Shown here piece after piece: positions 1-7,266 of a stretch of 64,000 nucleotides of DNA. Numbering within the stretch: the stretch's first letter is position 1; each line of letters opens with the position of its first letter. The notes under the pieces were generated by a model. That model worked only from the letters and a program-made list of their open reading frames with translations. It had not been told where the DNA came from and ran no database searches. Both the position numbers and the translations under genes were made by a program. Origin of the DNA: an uncultured Oscillospiraceae bacterium (GTDB taxonomy: Bacteria > Bacillota > Clostridia > Oscillospirales > Ruminococcaceae); NCBI GenBank assembly GCA_910588145.1, contig CAJUPO010000008.1, positions 1-64,000 on the forward strand, given 5' to 3'.

Positions 1-28
1 CAAATGTGATTAATTTCACAAAATAAAG

Positions 29-66
29 AGCCATGTAATTTTTATTGCATGGCTTTTTGTTTTTTA
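29..66 (+). terminator. Intrinsic terminator of a gene left of the window
   Basis: A 7-bp stem, AGCCATG pairing with CATGGCT, closes an AT-rich loop and is followed by a long T tract. It faces right, so it probably ends a plus-strand gene lying outside the window. No coding region can be supported in bases 1-213. Confidence 0.75.
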
Positions 67-122
67 TGATTTTTAGTATTATTAAATAATTAGTAGCTAA
101 TTCAAATATTTTTTAGTCCTAT

Positions 123-144
123 TAGTGCCCTAATAGTGCCCTAA
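123..144. repeat. 11-bp perfect tandem repeat next to tRNA-Pro
   Basis: The unit TAGTGCCCTAA occurs twice with no spacer. It lies 70 bp beyond the 3' end of the tRNA-Pro gene, just past the tRNA terminator. Short direct repeats in such a place can be arm-type sites of a tyrosine integrase, but no integrase is in the window, so the role is open. Confidence 0.6.
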
Positions 145-157
145 AACTCATTTAAAC

Positions 158-194
158 GAAAAACAACGCCGTTTACAAAAGCTTGCAAACGACG
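158..194 (-). terminator. Terminator of the tRNA-Pro gene
   Basis: Read on the minus strand, bases 194 to 167 form a 12-bp stem (with G-U pairs) and a GCTT loop, followed by a T-rich run. It lies 20 bp downstream of the tRNA CCA end. Confidence 0.75.
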
Positions 195-213
195 TATTTA
201 CGGGGATTTTCAA

Positions 214-289
214 TGGTCTGAGTGACGGGACTTGAACCCACGGCCTCTACCACCCCAAGGTAGCGCGCTACCATCTGCGCCACACCCAG
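214..289 (-). tRNA. tRNA-Pro, anticodon GGG
   Basis: The 76-nt gene folds into a full cloverleaf. The acceptor stem pairs CTGGGTG with CACTCAG (one G-U pair), the D arm has GCGC stems, the anticodon stem is CTACC/GGTAG with loop TTGGGGT, the T loop is TTCAAGT, and CCA is encoded. Loop positions 34-36 read GGG, which decodes proline CCC and CCU codons. It is a single-gene unit with its own promoter (302-330) and terminator (158-194), on the same strand as and downstream of phosphofructokinase. Confidence 0.95.
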
Positions 290-301
290 TTCATAGCTTT
301 C

Positions 302-330
302 ATTATATCATAAAATTTTGCGGGTGTCAA
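302..330 (-). promoter_or_regulatory. Promoter of tRNA-Pro
   Basis: On the minus strand TTGACA (330-325), a 17-bp spacer with an extended TG motif, and TATAAT (307-302) make a consensus sigma-A promoter. The predicted start lies a few bases upstream of the tRNA 5' end at 289. Confidence 0.9.
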
Positions 331-348
331 GACCTGTTATGAAAATGT

Positions 349-1575
349 TCAGAACCAGTTTGGAATTTTAAAATGAACTGGCATACCGTTTTTCATTAAT
401 ACGTTAAGCTCTCCCTGGATAAGAGGCAGAAAATAATCAAGTGCCTGTGCATTTACGTTATTGCCTTGATTATTTATCCACTCTTTAGGGAAAAGCTTAG
501 TTTGGTTTGCTACCTGTGAAGTATCAACTGGAACAACATCGGAGAAATAAGGTCTGTCGCTGATTCTTCTGAATGCCATCATTTTTCCGCTGATTCCCTT
601 AAGGGCATACTTAACGGATTCTTCTCCTATACGGAAAGATTCATCAATGTCTGTTTTTGAAGCAATATGTGAAGCACATCTCTGCATAACGTTAAGTTCA
701 ATAGAGCGTACCTTGCAGCCGATTTCCTGTCTAACTATATTTTCAAGGCATTTACCGATTCCGGAAAGATATTTATGACCGAAACTGTCGTTTGCACCCG
801 ACTGAAATTCTTCGGCAGCATATTCACCGTCAATCATCTTCAATCCTTCTGAAACAGCTATAACTACCGCCTTATGTTCACCAAGCATACGTTTTACATC
901 TTCAAGAAAACGCTCTATGGAGAATGGTGTTTCCGGAAGATATATCAGATGAGGTGCATTTTCGTCGTTTGCCTTAAGAACACATGAAGAAGCGGCAAGC
1001 CAACCTGCGTCACGTCCCATAATTTCAACGATTGTAACAGATTTTACGCAATAAACGGAGCTGTCTCTAATAATTTCCTGAACAGAGGTTGCCACGTATT
1101 TTGCTGCAGAACCAAAACCAGGAGTATGATCAGTGCACATAAGATCATTATCTATTGTTTTAGGAATGCCTATAACTTGTATATCAATTTTATTTTCGCT
1201 GAAATATTTTGACAGTTTATTAACGGTATCCATAGAATCATTTCCGCCGATATAAAAGAAAATATTAATATCATTTTTCTTAAAGCACTCAGTAATTTTT
1301 TTATAAATATCTGGATCAGCTTCTGCTTCAGGGAGCTTGTACCTGCATGAACCTAATACAGTAGACGGAGTAAGTGTCAGCAGTTCAAGGTCCTGATTAG
1401 TTTTTATTATTGTAGAAAGCTCCACAAGCTTATCATTAATAATGCCTTCTATTCCGTTAATTGAACCGTAGATTTTATCGATTTCCTCTCTTCTTGAAGC
1501 CTCAGTGAAAACGCCGGCAAGGGAGGCGTTGATTGCGCAGGTTGGTCCTCCTGATTGTGCAACAGCAATATTCAT
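349..1575 (-). CDS. Phosphofructokinase, pyrophosphate-dependent type
   Basis: This 408-aa protein converts fructose 6-phosphate to fructose 1,6-bisphosphate in glycolysis. The N-terminal glycine-rich phosphate loop (SGGPTCAIN, residues 8-16), GGNDS (110-114), PKTIDND (138-144) and MGRDAGW (186-192) identify the family. ATP-dependent enzymes carry Gly at the fourth position of GGDGS and Gly in PGTIDND. Here they are Asp and Lys, the pattern known from pyrophosphate-dependent members, which act reversibly. The Asn in GGNDS (often Asp) is a small variation. It is transcribed alone, after a leader of about 150 nt with notable structure. The donor is inferred from residues only. Confidence 0.9.
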   Translation of the reverse strand: MNIAVAQSGGPTCAINASLAGVFTEASRREEIDKIYGSINGIEGIINDKLVELSTIIKTNQDLELLTLTPSTVLGSCRYKLPEAEADPDIYKKITECFKKNDINIFFYIGGNDSMDTVNKLSKYFSENKIDIQVIGIPKTIDNDLMCTDHTPGFGSAAKYVATSVQEIIRDSSVYCVKSVTIVEIMGRDAGWLAASSCVLKANDENAPHLIYLPETPFSIERFLEDVKRMLGEHKAVVIAVSEGLKMIDGEYAAEEFQSGANDSFGHKYLSGIGKCLENIVRQEIGCKVRSIELNVMQRCASHIASKTDIDESFRIGEESVKYALKGISGKMMAFRRISDRPYFSDVVPVDTSQVANQTKLFPKEWINNQGNNVNAQALDYFLPLIQGELNVLMKNGMPVHFKIPNWF

Positions 1576-1760
1576 TATATGTCACAAACCTTTCTGTCCG
1601 CATATTTTATATGGGCTGCATCTTTTGCGGACAAGCTCAGACAGCCCTGAAAATAAAAAAGCCGCATAGAATGCGGTCTGACTTTAAATAAAGAAAAGTT
1701 ACTAAGCTTATTATGTTATTCGTTCCATAATATTATTGTAACCTTATCAAACATTGTCAG
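1573..1760 (-). promoter_or_regulatory. Structured leader and promoter of phosphofructokinase
   Basis: A weak promoter reads CTGACA (1760-1755), 17 bp, AATAAT (1737-1732) on the minus strand. The leader then holds a hairpin ACCGCAT/ATGCGGC followed by six T (1677-1651), which looks like an intrinsic terminator upstream of the gene. After it come two interleaved pairings. GGGCTG (1647-1642) pairs with CAGCCC (1618-1613), and TGTCCGCA (1633-1626) pairs with TGCGGACA (1602-1595). Their order makes an H-type pseudoknot possible. The GAAAGG ribosome site (1594-1589) follows directly. Function is inferred; no known riboswitch class was recognised. Confidence 0.5.
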
Positions 1761-2026
1761 TACCAAAAAATAGTTTTTCTATACAAGCAACTCTATACCT
1801 TTATTATAACATAAATACAACAATAATTGCAACAAAAAAAGTATTGTGACTAAATTCTATTTTTATTTTATAGAGATATATTGTACAAAAAATTATATTT
1901 ATACTTTTTAGACATATAGAGTTAAAAACATTTGTATAAATAGGTGAATTAATTGTTGCATTGTTAAATTTTATTGACATTTATGTACAAAAATGATATA
2001 ATATATACATTAAAAAACGGAAGAAA
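1576..2026. other. Divergent intergenic region between phosphofructokinase and araC-type gene
   Basis: This 451-bp stretch holds the structured leader of the minus-strand phosphofructokinase (1576 to about 1725) and the promoter of the plus-strand AraC-type gene (1974-2002). The part between, about 1760-1970, is very AT-rich. I see no reading frame, repeat or RNA gene in it. Confidence 0.6.
1974..2002 (+). promoter_or_regulatory. Promoter of AraC-type regulator
   Basis: TTGACA (1974-1979), 17 bp and TATAAT (1997-2002) with a TG extension at 1994 match the sigma-A consensus exactly. The short leader leads into a GAAGAAA ribosome site and a GTG start at 2027. Confidence 0.9.
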
Positions 2027-2884
2027 GTGAACGCCATAATTATATATGAAAATATTAAAAAAATTGTAAGGATAAGAAATAATCCTTCATCAGCAGCAGA
2101 AAAGAATCTGCTGTATATACAGGAAATTGGAATGCTTCCATCTGAACAGGCAAGTTCTGTCTGCTATAATAAATTTAATTCTTATATGATTTTACTTATA
2201 CATGACGGAGAAGGTATTATTGAATATGACGGACTTGAGTATTCTGTTAAAAAAGGACAGTGTGTATTTATAGATTGCAGCAGAGAGCATTATTATAAAT
2301 GCTGCTCAGACAATCCATGGGCTGTTTCATGGTTTAATTTTAACGGGTTCTCTGCTAAATTTTATTTTTCTGAATTTACCAAGAAGAACAGGTTTATTTT
2401 TACACCGTCCTCGTTCGAAGTAATCGAGAAAATTTTTAAAGAAATGCTCAGCTTAAATTCATATCGCTCTGAACAAAAAGAAATTTTGAATAATAAATAT
2501 ATTACTGATATTCTGAGTATTTTTATAACAGAATTTTGCGTTGGTGAAGAAAAAAATATTACAAGTAAAGTTAAATCTATCAAAAGTTATATAGATCTAC
2601 ATTTTACTGAGGATATAACGCTTGATTCTCTTGCTGAATTTTTCTTTATAAATAAGTTTTATATTTCAAGGGAATTTAAAAAGTATTATAAAATAACTGT
2701 TTTTCAATATATTATGGATAAACGTATGCAGCTCGCAAAAAAACTTTTAATTCAAACTAAGAAATCTATTGAAGAAATTGCTATTGAAAGCGGTTTTCAT
2801 GGACAAAATTATTTTTCAAGAAGATTTAAAATGTACGAGGGAATTTCGTGTTTAGCATATAGAAAGAAACATAAAGTATCTTGA
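2027..2884 (+). CDS. AraC-family transcriptional regulator
   Basis: This 285-aa protein is a two-domain regulator. Residues about 40-130 look like an AraC-type cupin sensor (HDGEGIIEYDG, then KKGQCVFIDC). Residues about 185-283 are the paired helix-turn-helix DNA-binding domain, with the family signature IEEIAIESGFHGQNYFSRRFK near the end. The start is GTG. Members of this layout usually respond to sugars or related small molecules, but no sugar genes lie nearby. It is divergent from phosphofructokinase and its stop codon touches the thi promoter, so either could be a target. The ligand cannot be told from sequence. Confidence 0.9.
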   Translation: MNAIIIYENIKKIVRIRNNPSSAAEKNLLYIQEIGMLPSEQASSVCYNKFNSYMILLIHDGEGIIEYDGLEYSVKKGQCVFIDCSREHYYKCCSDNPWAVSWFNFNGFSAKFYFSEFTKKNRFIFTPSSFEVIEKIFKEMLSLNSYRSEQKEILNNKYITDILSIFITEFCVGEEKNITSKVKSIKSYIDLHFTEDITLDSLAEFFFINKFYISREFKKYYKITVFQYIMDKRMQLAKKLLIQTKKSIEEIAIESGFHGQNYFSRRFKMYEGISCLAYRKKHKVS

Positions 2885-2909
2885 CAGCTTTTGCTGACTA
2901 TGGTATAAT
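2881..2909 (+). promoter_or_regulatory. Promoter of the thi operon
   Basis: TTGACA (2881-2886), 17 bp and TATAAT (2904-2909), with a TGG extended -10, form a strong sigma-A promoter. It overlaps the stop codon of the araC-type gene. Confidence 0.9.
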
Positions 2910-2946
2910 GACGTAGTGATCAAATATTTTTATCTCTGTATGAATG

Positions 2947-2986
2947 GGGTGCACCACCACGGGTGCAGCCCTTTTTTTATTTTTTT
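2947..2986 (+). terminator. Terminator-like hairpin in the thiS leader
   Basis: Between promoter and thiS, GGGTGCACC pairs with GGTGCAGCCC (one bulged G) around an ACCAC loop and is followed at once by a T tract of 15 bases broken by one A. It lies upstream of the thiS ribosome site (2995-3002), so full transcription requires readthrough; this suggests attenuation. The TPP riboswitch signatures (CTGAGA and the GCGAAGGG core) are not present. Confidence 0.7.
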
Positions 2987-3006
2987 ACGGAAAAAAGGAG
3001 GGTCTT

Positions 3007-3201
3007 ATGCTTTTAAACGGCAAGGAAATGCATATTGATTGTGAAAAATCTTTAAGTGAATTATTAACTGACTGCGGTTATCAGATAAATACAATAGCAG
3101 TATTGAAAAACGGAGAAGTAGTATCAAAAAATGAAATTTACACTTTAAAAGTTACTGATAATGATACTATTGAAGTTGTAAGCTTTGTAGGCGGAGGTTA
3201 A
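3007..3201 (+). CDS. thiS: Sulfur carrier protein ThiS
   Basis: This 64-aa ubiquitin-like protein carries sulfur as a C-terminal thiocarboxylate for thiazole synthesis. The protein ends in VSFVGGG, and the terminal Gly-Gly is the group that is adenylated and sulfurated. The ATG at 3007 is chosen because an AAGGAGGG ribosome site lies 4 bases upstream and because the resulting length is normal. An earlier in-frame start at 2944 would lie inside the leader hairpin. No thiF adenylyltransferase is in the window. It is first in the operon thiS-thiG-thiH-tenI. Confidence 0.93.
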   Translation: MLLNGKEMHIDCEKSLSELLTDCGYQINTIAVLKNGEVVSKNEIYTLKVTDNDTIEVVSFVGGG

Positions 3202-3258
3202 TTTTTTGTTAATATTTTAATGTGAAAATATTTAATAAGTATAAAAAAGGAGAAAAAA

Positions 3259-4026
3259 ATGATTGATAAGCTTATTATAGGCGGACATGAGTTTAATTCC
3301 CGTTTTATTTTAGGATCGGGAAAATTTTCATTGGAAATGACAAAAAAAGTTCTTGAAAATTCCGGAGCTGAAATGGCTACTATTGCTGTAAGACGTGCTG
3401 ATTCAAACAGCAGTGACAATATAATCAATTATATTCCTGAAGGAATAACGCTGCTGCCGAATACGAGCGGTGCAAGAACAGCCGAAGAGGCTTTGAAAAT
3501 AGCAATGCTTGCAAGAGAACTTGGCTGCGGAGATTTTGTAAAGGTTGAAGTTATCCGGGATACAAAATATCTTTTGCCTGATAATTACGAAACAATAAAG
3601 GCTACTGAACTTCTTGCAAAGCAGGGATTTATTGTAATGCCCTATATGTATCCTGATTTAGGAGCGGCAAGAGCTTTAGTTGATGCCGGAGCGTCAGCAA
3701 TAATGCCGTTGGGAGCGCCGATTGGCAGTAACAAAGGATTGGTTACAAAAGATTTTATAAGTATGATTATTGAAGAAATAGAGCTTCCTGTTATAGTCGA
3801 CGCCGGAATCGGAAGACCGTCACAGGCTTGTGAGGCAATGGAAATGGGGTGTGCGGCAGTAATGGCAAATACTGCTATTGCAACAGCAGGTGATCCGGCG
3901 ACAATGGCGTCAGCCTTTAAGGCAGCAATCGAAGCAGGAAGAATGGCATATTTATCTGGTTTAGGCCGGGTTCTTAACGACAGAGCAGAAGCGTCGAGTC
4001 CGCTGACTGGTTTTTTGGAGGACTGA
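3259..4026 (+). CDS. thiG: Thiazole synthase ThiG
   Basis: This 255-aa TIM-barrel enzyme condenses 1-deoxy-D-xylulose 5-phosphate, dehydroglycine and ThiS thiocarboxylate into the thiazole phosphate of thiamine. Lys95 in GDFVKVEVIRD fits the Schiff-base lysine of the family. Phosphate-binding glycine turns (GIGRPSQA and later ANTAIA) and the N-terminal ILGSGKF segment are typical. Length is normal. The ribosome site AAAAGGAG is well placed, and the gene is separated from thiH by one base, so translation is probably coupled. Confidence 0.96.
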   Translation: MIDKLIIGGHEFNSRFILGSGKFSLEMTKKVLENSGAEMATIAVRRADSNSSDNIINYIPEGITLLPNTSGARTAEEALKIAMLARELGCGDFVKVEVIRDTKYLLPDNYETIKATELLAKQGFIVMPYMYPDLGAARALVDAGASAIMPLGAPIGSNKGLVTKDFISMIIEEIELPVIVDAGIGRPSQACEAMEMGCAAVMANTAIATAGDPATMASAFKAAIEAGRMAYLSGLGRVLNDRAEASSPLTGFLED

Positions 4027-4027
4027 C

Positions 4028-5188
4028 ATGATAAAGATAAGAGAAACGGATCATATGGAATACATGGATGGAATGGATAAAACTGACCATCAGATCATGT
4101 CCCGTGTTCTTGAAAAGACAAACAAATATGATCCGTCGGTATTTAAATCAGAAGATGTAAGAAATGTTATGTTTCAGGAAAACATTGGTATAAATGGACT
4201 GAAAGTTTTACTTTCACCGGCTGCTCAGCCGTATCTTGAAGATATGGCATTTAGAGCAAAGCAGGAAACCGCTAAGCATTTCGGAAATACTGTAAGTATG
4301 TTTACACCGTTGTATATTGCAAATTACTGTGAAAATTACTGCGTTTACTGCGGTTTTAATTGTTCAAATAAAATAAACAGGGGAAAGCTAAGTATGTCGG
4401 AAATTGAATCCGAGTACAGGGCTATTGCTGAAACAGGACTAAGAGAAATATTGCTTCTAACAGGGGAATCCAAAACAGCTTCTCCGGTTAGCTATATAGC
4501 TGACGCCGTAAGACTGGCAAAAAAGTATTTTTCAACTATAGGTATAGAGGTTTATCCTATGAATGTTGATGAATATGCGGCAATAAAAGAAGCAGGAGCC
4601 GATTTTGTAAGCGTTTATCAGGAAACTTATGATCCGAAACGATATGAAGAAGTTCATCTGAGGGGGCATAAAAGGGTGTTTCCATATCGTTTCAATTCTC
4701 AGGAAAGGGCAATTTTAGGAGGTATGCGCGGCGTTTCTTTTGGATCGCTTCTGGGATTAGGTGATTTTAGAAAGGACGCATTTTCCGCCGGGCTTCATGC
4801 TTATTTTATTCAGCAGAAGTATCCATGGACGGAGATTTCGTTTTCTCTCCCGAGATTAAGACCCTTTATTAATAATGCCGGAAATAATCCAAATGATGTT
4901 CATGAAACTCAGCTTTTGCAAGTTATGTTGGCATACAGAATATTTATGCCGTTTGCCGGAATAACAATATCTACAAGGGAGAGGGCAGGATTTAGGGATA
5001 ATGTTGTGGGCTTATGTGCAACAAAGATTTCTGCCGGGGTTAAAGTCGGAATAGGCGGACATGGAAATAATGAGCAGAAAGGGGACGAACAGTTTGAAAT
5101 TTCTGATTCAAGGAGTGTTGACGAAGTAAGAAAATCTTTAATTGAAAGAGGACTTCAGCCGGTATTTACCGATTATGTGAGGGTTTAA
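4028..5188 (+). CDS. thiH: 2-iminoacetate synthase ThiH (radical SAM tyrosine lyase)
   Basis: This 386-aa radical SAM enzyme cleaves tyrosine to dehydroglycine and p-cresol, supplying the glycine imine to ThiG. The iron-sulfur motif CX3CX2C is Cys101, Cys105 and Cys108 in YCENYCVYCGF. ThiH rather than the oxygen-dependent glycine oxidase ThiO fits an anaerobe. The reading frame starts one base after the thiG stop and runs directly into tenI without a gap. Confidence 0.95.
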   Translation: MIKIRETDHMEYMDGMDKTDHQIMSRVLEKTNKYDPSVFKSEDVRNVMFQENIGINGLKVLLSPAAQPYLEDMAFRAKQETAKHFGNTVSMFTPLYIANYCENYCVYCGFNCSNKINRGKLSMSEIESEYRAIAETGLREILLLTGESKTASPVSYIADAVRLAKKYFSTIGIEVYPMNVDEYAAIKEAGADFVSVYQETYDPKRYEEVHLRGHKRVFPYRFNSQERAILGGMRGVSFGSLLGLGDFRKDAFSAGLHAYFIQQKYPWTEISFSLPRLRPFINNAGNNPNDVHETQLLQVMLAYRIFMPFAGITISTRERAGFRDNVVGLCATKISAGVKVGIGGHGNNEQKGDEQFEISDSRSVDEVRKSLIERGLQPVFTDYVRV

Positions 5189-5764
5189 ATGATTATAGCA
5201 GTTACTAACCGCAGTTTATGTGAAGATAATTTCATACAGCGTGTAAAAAATTTAATTGACAGCGGAGTTTATGGTGTTTATTTAAGGGAAAAAGATCTTA
5301 ATCAAAAGGATTATGAAACACTTGCATTAAAAATTTCTGAGGGCAGTAAAAAATATCTATCGAGGCTTATTTTGTGTAATCCGGATTCAGCTAAAATAAT
5401 TGGAGTACAAAATATTCAAGTTTCCATGGAATTTGTGAAAAATAATGAGTCTCCGCCTGTTGGATTACGAACAGGCGTTTCAGTTCATTCAATTGATGAA
5501 GCAATTACAGCAGAAAGATGGGGAGCAGATTATATTACAGCAGGGCATATTTTTGTAACAGACTGTAAAAGGGATGTTCCGCCGAGAGGCTTGGATTTTC
5601 TTAGGGAAATATGTCAGTATGTTAAGATTCCGGTTTTAGCAATAGGAGGAATAAATGAGAGTAACTATCAGTCTGTACTTAACTGCGGAGCTGCTGGATT
5701 TTGCCTTATGTCTGAACTTATGAAATGCAGTAAACCTGAAACTGAAATACAAAAGTACAAATAA
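5189..5764 (+). CDS. tenI: Thiazole tautomerase TenI-like protein
   Basis: This 191-aa TIM-barrel protein would by default be called thiamine phosphate synthase (ThiE), but the sequence fits TenI better. The stretch GHIFVTDCKRD (119-129) closely resembles the GHVFETDCKKG segment I recall from B. subtilis TenI, including the active-site histidine (His120 here, His122 there). SVHSIDEA before it also matches. The ThiE pyrimidine and diphosphate residues (an Asn-Asp-Asp run and a GxHxGQ-type motif) are missing; the equivalent is LCNPDSAK. TenI aromatises the ThiG thiazole product. It is the last gene of the operon. Confidence 0.8.
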   Translation: MIIAVTNRSLCEDNFIQRVKNLIDSGVYGVYLREKDLNQKDYETLALKISEGSKKYLSRLILCNPDSAKIIGVQNIQVSMEFVKNNESPPVGLRTGVSVHSIDEAITAERWGADYITAGHIFVTDCKRDVPPRGLDFLREICQYVKIPVLAIGGINESNYQSVLNCGAAGFCLMSELMKCSKPETEIQKYK

Positions 5765-5766
5765 AA

Positions 5767-5812
5767 AACCTTATCGAAAAATTTTCGGATAAGGTTACAT
5801 AGTTTTTATTTT
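5767..5812 (+). terminator. Bidirectional terminator between thi operon and C_GCAxxG_C_C gene
   Basis: AACCTTATC pairs with GATAAGGTT (5767-5796), with a further GAAAA/TTTTC stem inside. T-rich runs lie on both sides, so it can end the thi operon and the convergent gene ending at 5806. Confidence 0.85.
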
Positions 5813-6261
5813 TCTTGTATGTATTCGCCTATTATTTCTGCTGCTTTACCTACAATTTGTACACATGGGCGTTTTTTATAATAATTTTCAGTTCTGTCTT
5901 CAGGGACATAAGATTCTTTTGTCTGACCTAATCCTAAAAGTTCACGGCATACAATTGAGGGGTGCTCTTCCTTAAATTTTTCAGCAAGCTCCTGTATTAA
6001 CTTATAGTGTTCGGTTTTATGTTCCTTGTCTTTGGGATCAGAATATCCAAACTTGAGTCCGGCAACAATGAACATTCCGCTTACAGCACCGCACACTTCA
6101 CGAAGCCTGCCCATACCTCCGCCGAAAGAAGACGCAAGTTTCATGGCAGTATCAAAATCAATTTCAAGTTCGTCAGCAAATGTTCCAACGACTGCCTGAG
6201 TACAATTATAACCTTCTTTAAAAAGAGCCATGGCTTTTTCCGCATAATAATTTTCGTTCAT
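5806..6261 (-). CDS. C_GCAxxG_C_C family protein
   Basis: This 151-aa protein belongs to a family named for its spaced cysteines. The first half shows YNCTQAV (Cys20), then GGGMGR, EVCGAVSG (Cys57), and later IVCRELLG and KRPCVQIV. These conserved cysteines suggest metal or redox-cofactor binding, but the biochemical role of the family is not established. It is a single gene, convergent with the thi operon, with an AAGGAGAAT ribosome site. There is no sign of truncation. Confidence 0.85.
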   Translation of the reverse strand: MNENYYAEKAMALFKEGYNCTQAVVGTFADELEIDFDTAMKLASSFGGGMGRLREVCGAVSGMFIVAGLKFGYSDPKDKEHKTEHYKLIQELAEKFKEEHPSIVCRELLGLGQTKESYVPEDRTENYYKKRPCVQIVGKAAEIIGEYIQEK

Positions 6262-6329
6262 ATAGATTCTCCTTGTTTATTTTATATAAATTTTATGATT
6301 ACTTTTTATTAGTAATTCATAAATCTTAG

Positions 6330-6358
6330 TTGACAATATTATTTTTCAAGAGTATAAT
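6330..6358 (+). promoter_or_regulatory. Promoter of HAD-family gene
   Basis: TTGACA (6330-6335), 17 bp and TATAAT (6353-6358) form a consensus promoter. The predicted start near 6365 rules out translation starting at the TTG at 6330 and favours the ATG codons at 6375 or 6393. Confidence 0.88.
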
Positions 6359-6392
6359 TATAATAAAAAACCGAATGGATGATTATTATTTT

Positions 6393-7226
6393 ATGAATAA
6401 AAAAGTTGTATTTCTTGATATAGACGGGACTTTTCGTGACCCTGTTTATGGTATACCGGACAGCGCTGTTAAGGCAGTGGAAAATGCTAGAAAAAACGGG
6501 CATATTGTTATTATCTGTACCGGAAGAACCATGGGACTTATTCCGGATGATATTGATAAAAATGTATTTGACGGTTTTATAGCAGGCGGGGGATGTCATA
6601 TTGAATATTGCGGAAAAACAATCTTTGACAGTGAAATATCCAGTGATAGAATCCTTAAAATGTGTAATGGACTCGATAGACTTGGTATATCTTACCGTAT
6701 TGAAACCCAAAAAAGCGTTTATATGACCCCTGATATGGCTGATAAACTGGGTTTTTTAGGGTGTACAGCCGATATGAATTCAGAGCTAAGGCAAATGACC
6801 GCTGTTAATAATAAATTTCAGTTTAGATACACAATAGATGATTACCGGAAGAATCCCGTTTCAGCAAGTAAAATTTGTACATTAAGCAGAGAAAAAGATT
6901 TTAACGATATACTTTCTATTGCAGATGGATATTATACTATTAAGCATAGCGATGCGAAAAATAGTATAGTTAATACTGAAATTATACAGCAGGGGTGCGA
7001 TAAGGGAAGTGCAATAAATCGTATGGCTGATTATCTGAAAATAGACCCAAATGTATGCATTTCATTCGGCGATAGTATGAATGATGTTGATATGTTTGCA
7101 GCCTCTGGATTTAGTGCGGCTATGGCAAATGGAGAGAAAAAGCTTATTGAAAAAGCTGATATGGTTTGTCCTCATATAATGGAAGACGGGCTTTATAAAG
7201 GATTTAAAAAAATTGGATTAATATAA
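6393..7226 (+). CDS. HAD-superfamily hydrolase, Cof type
   Basis: This 277-aa soluble enzyme is likely a phosphatase acting on sugar phosphates or nucleotides. Motif I FLDIDGT near the N terminus holds the nucleophile Asp and the acid-base Asp, motif II is IICTGR, motif III includes the lysine of QGCDKGSAI, and motif IV is FGDSMNDVDM. A cap domain sits between motifs II and III, as in the Cof/YidA group. ATG 6393 puts motif I at the usual distance from the start. ATG 6375 is an alternative adding six residues, and neither has a strong ribosome site. Substrate unknown. Confidence 0.88.
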   Translation: MNKKVVFLDIDGTFRDPVYGIPDSAVKAVENARKNGHIVIICTGRTMGLIPDDIDKNVFDGFIAGGGCHIEYCGKTIFDSEISSDRILKMCNGLDRLGISYRIETQKSVYMTPDMADKLGFLGCTADMNSELRQMTAVNNKFQFRYTIDDYRKNPVSASKICTLSREKDFNDILSIADGYYTIKHSDAKNSIVNTEIIQQGCDKGSAINRMADYLKIDPNVCISFGDSMNDVDMFAASGFSAAMANGEKKLIEKADMVCPHIMEDGLYKGFKKIGLI

Positions 7227-7230
7227 TTTA

Positions 7231-7264
7231 ACTGAACTTCGTAAATACGAAGTTCAGTTTTTTT
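7231..7264 (+). terminator. Terminator of HAD-family gene
   Basis: A 12-bp perfect stem, ACTGAACTTCGT with ACGAAGTTCAGT, and loop AAAT are followed by seven T. It sits between the convergent HAD gene and aspS. Confidence 0.92.
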
Positions 7265-7266
7265 AA

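Noticed and set aside
2940..3006. Short leader peptide MNGVHHHGCSPFF with three His codons before thiS
   Set aside because: No ribosome site precedes its ATG, the bases are better explained as the arms of the leader hairpin, and histidine has no link to thiamine genes.
2885..3006. TPP riboswitch before thiS
   Set aside because: The leader is under 100 nt and lacks the CTGAGA and GCGAAGGG core blocks.
6330..6392. Upstream TTG start of the HAD gene
   Set aside because: It lies in the -35 box of the promoter, so it would not be transcribed.
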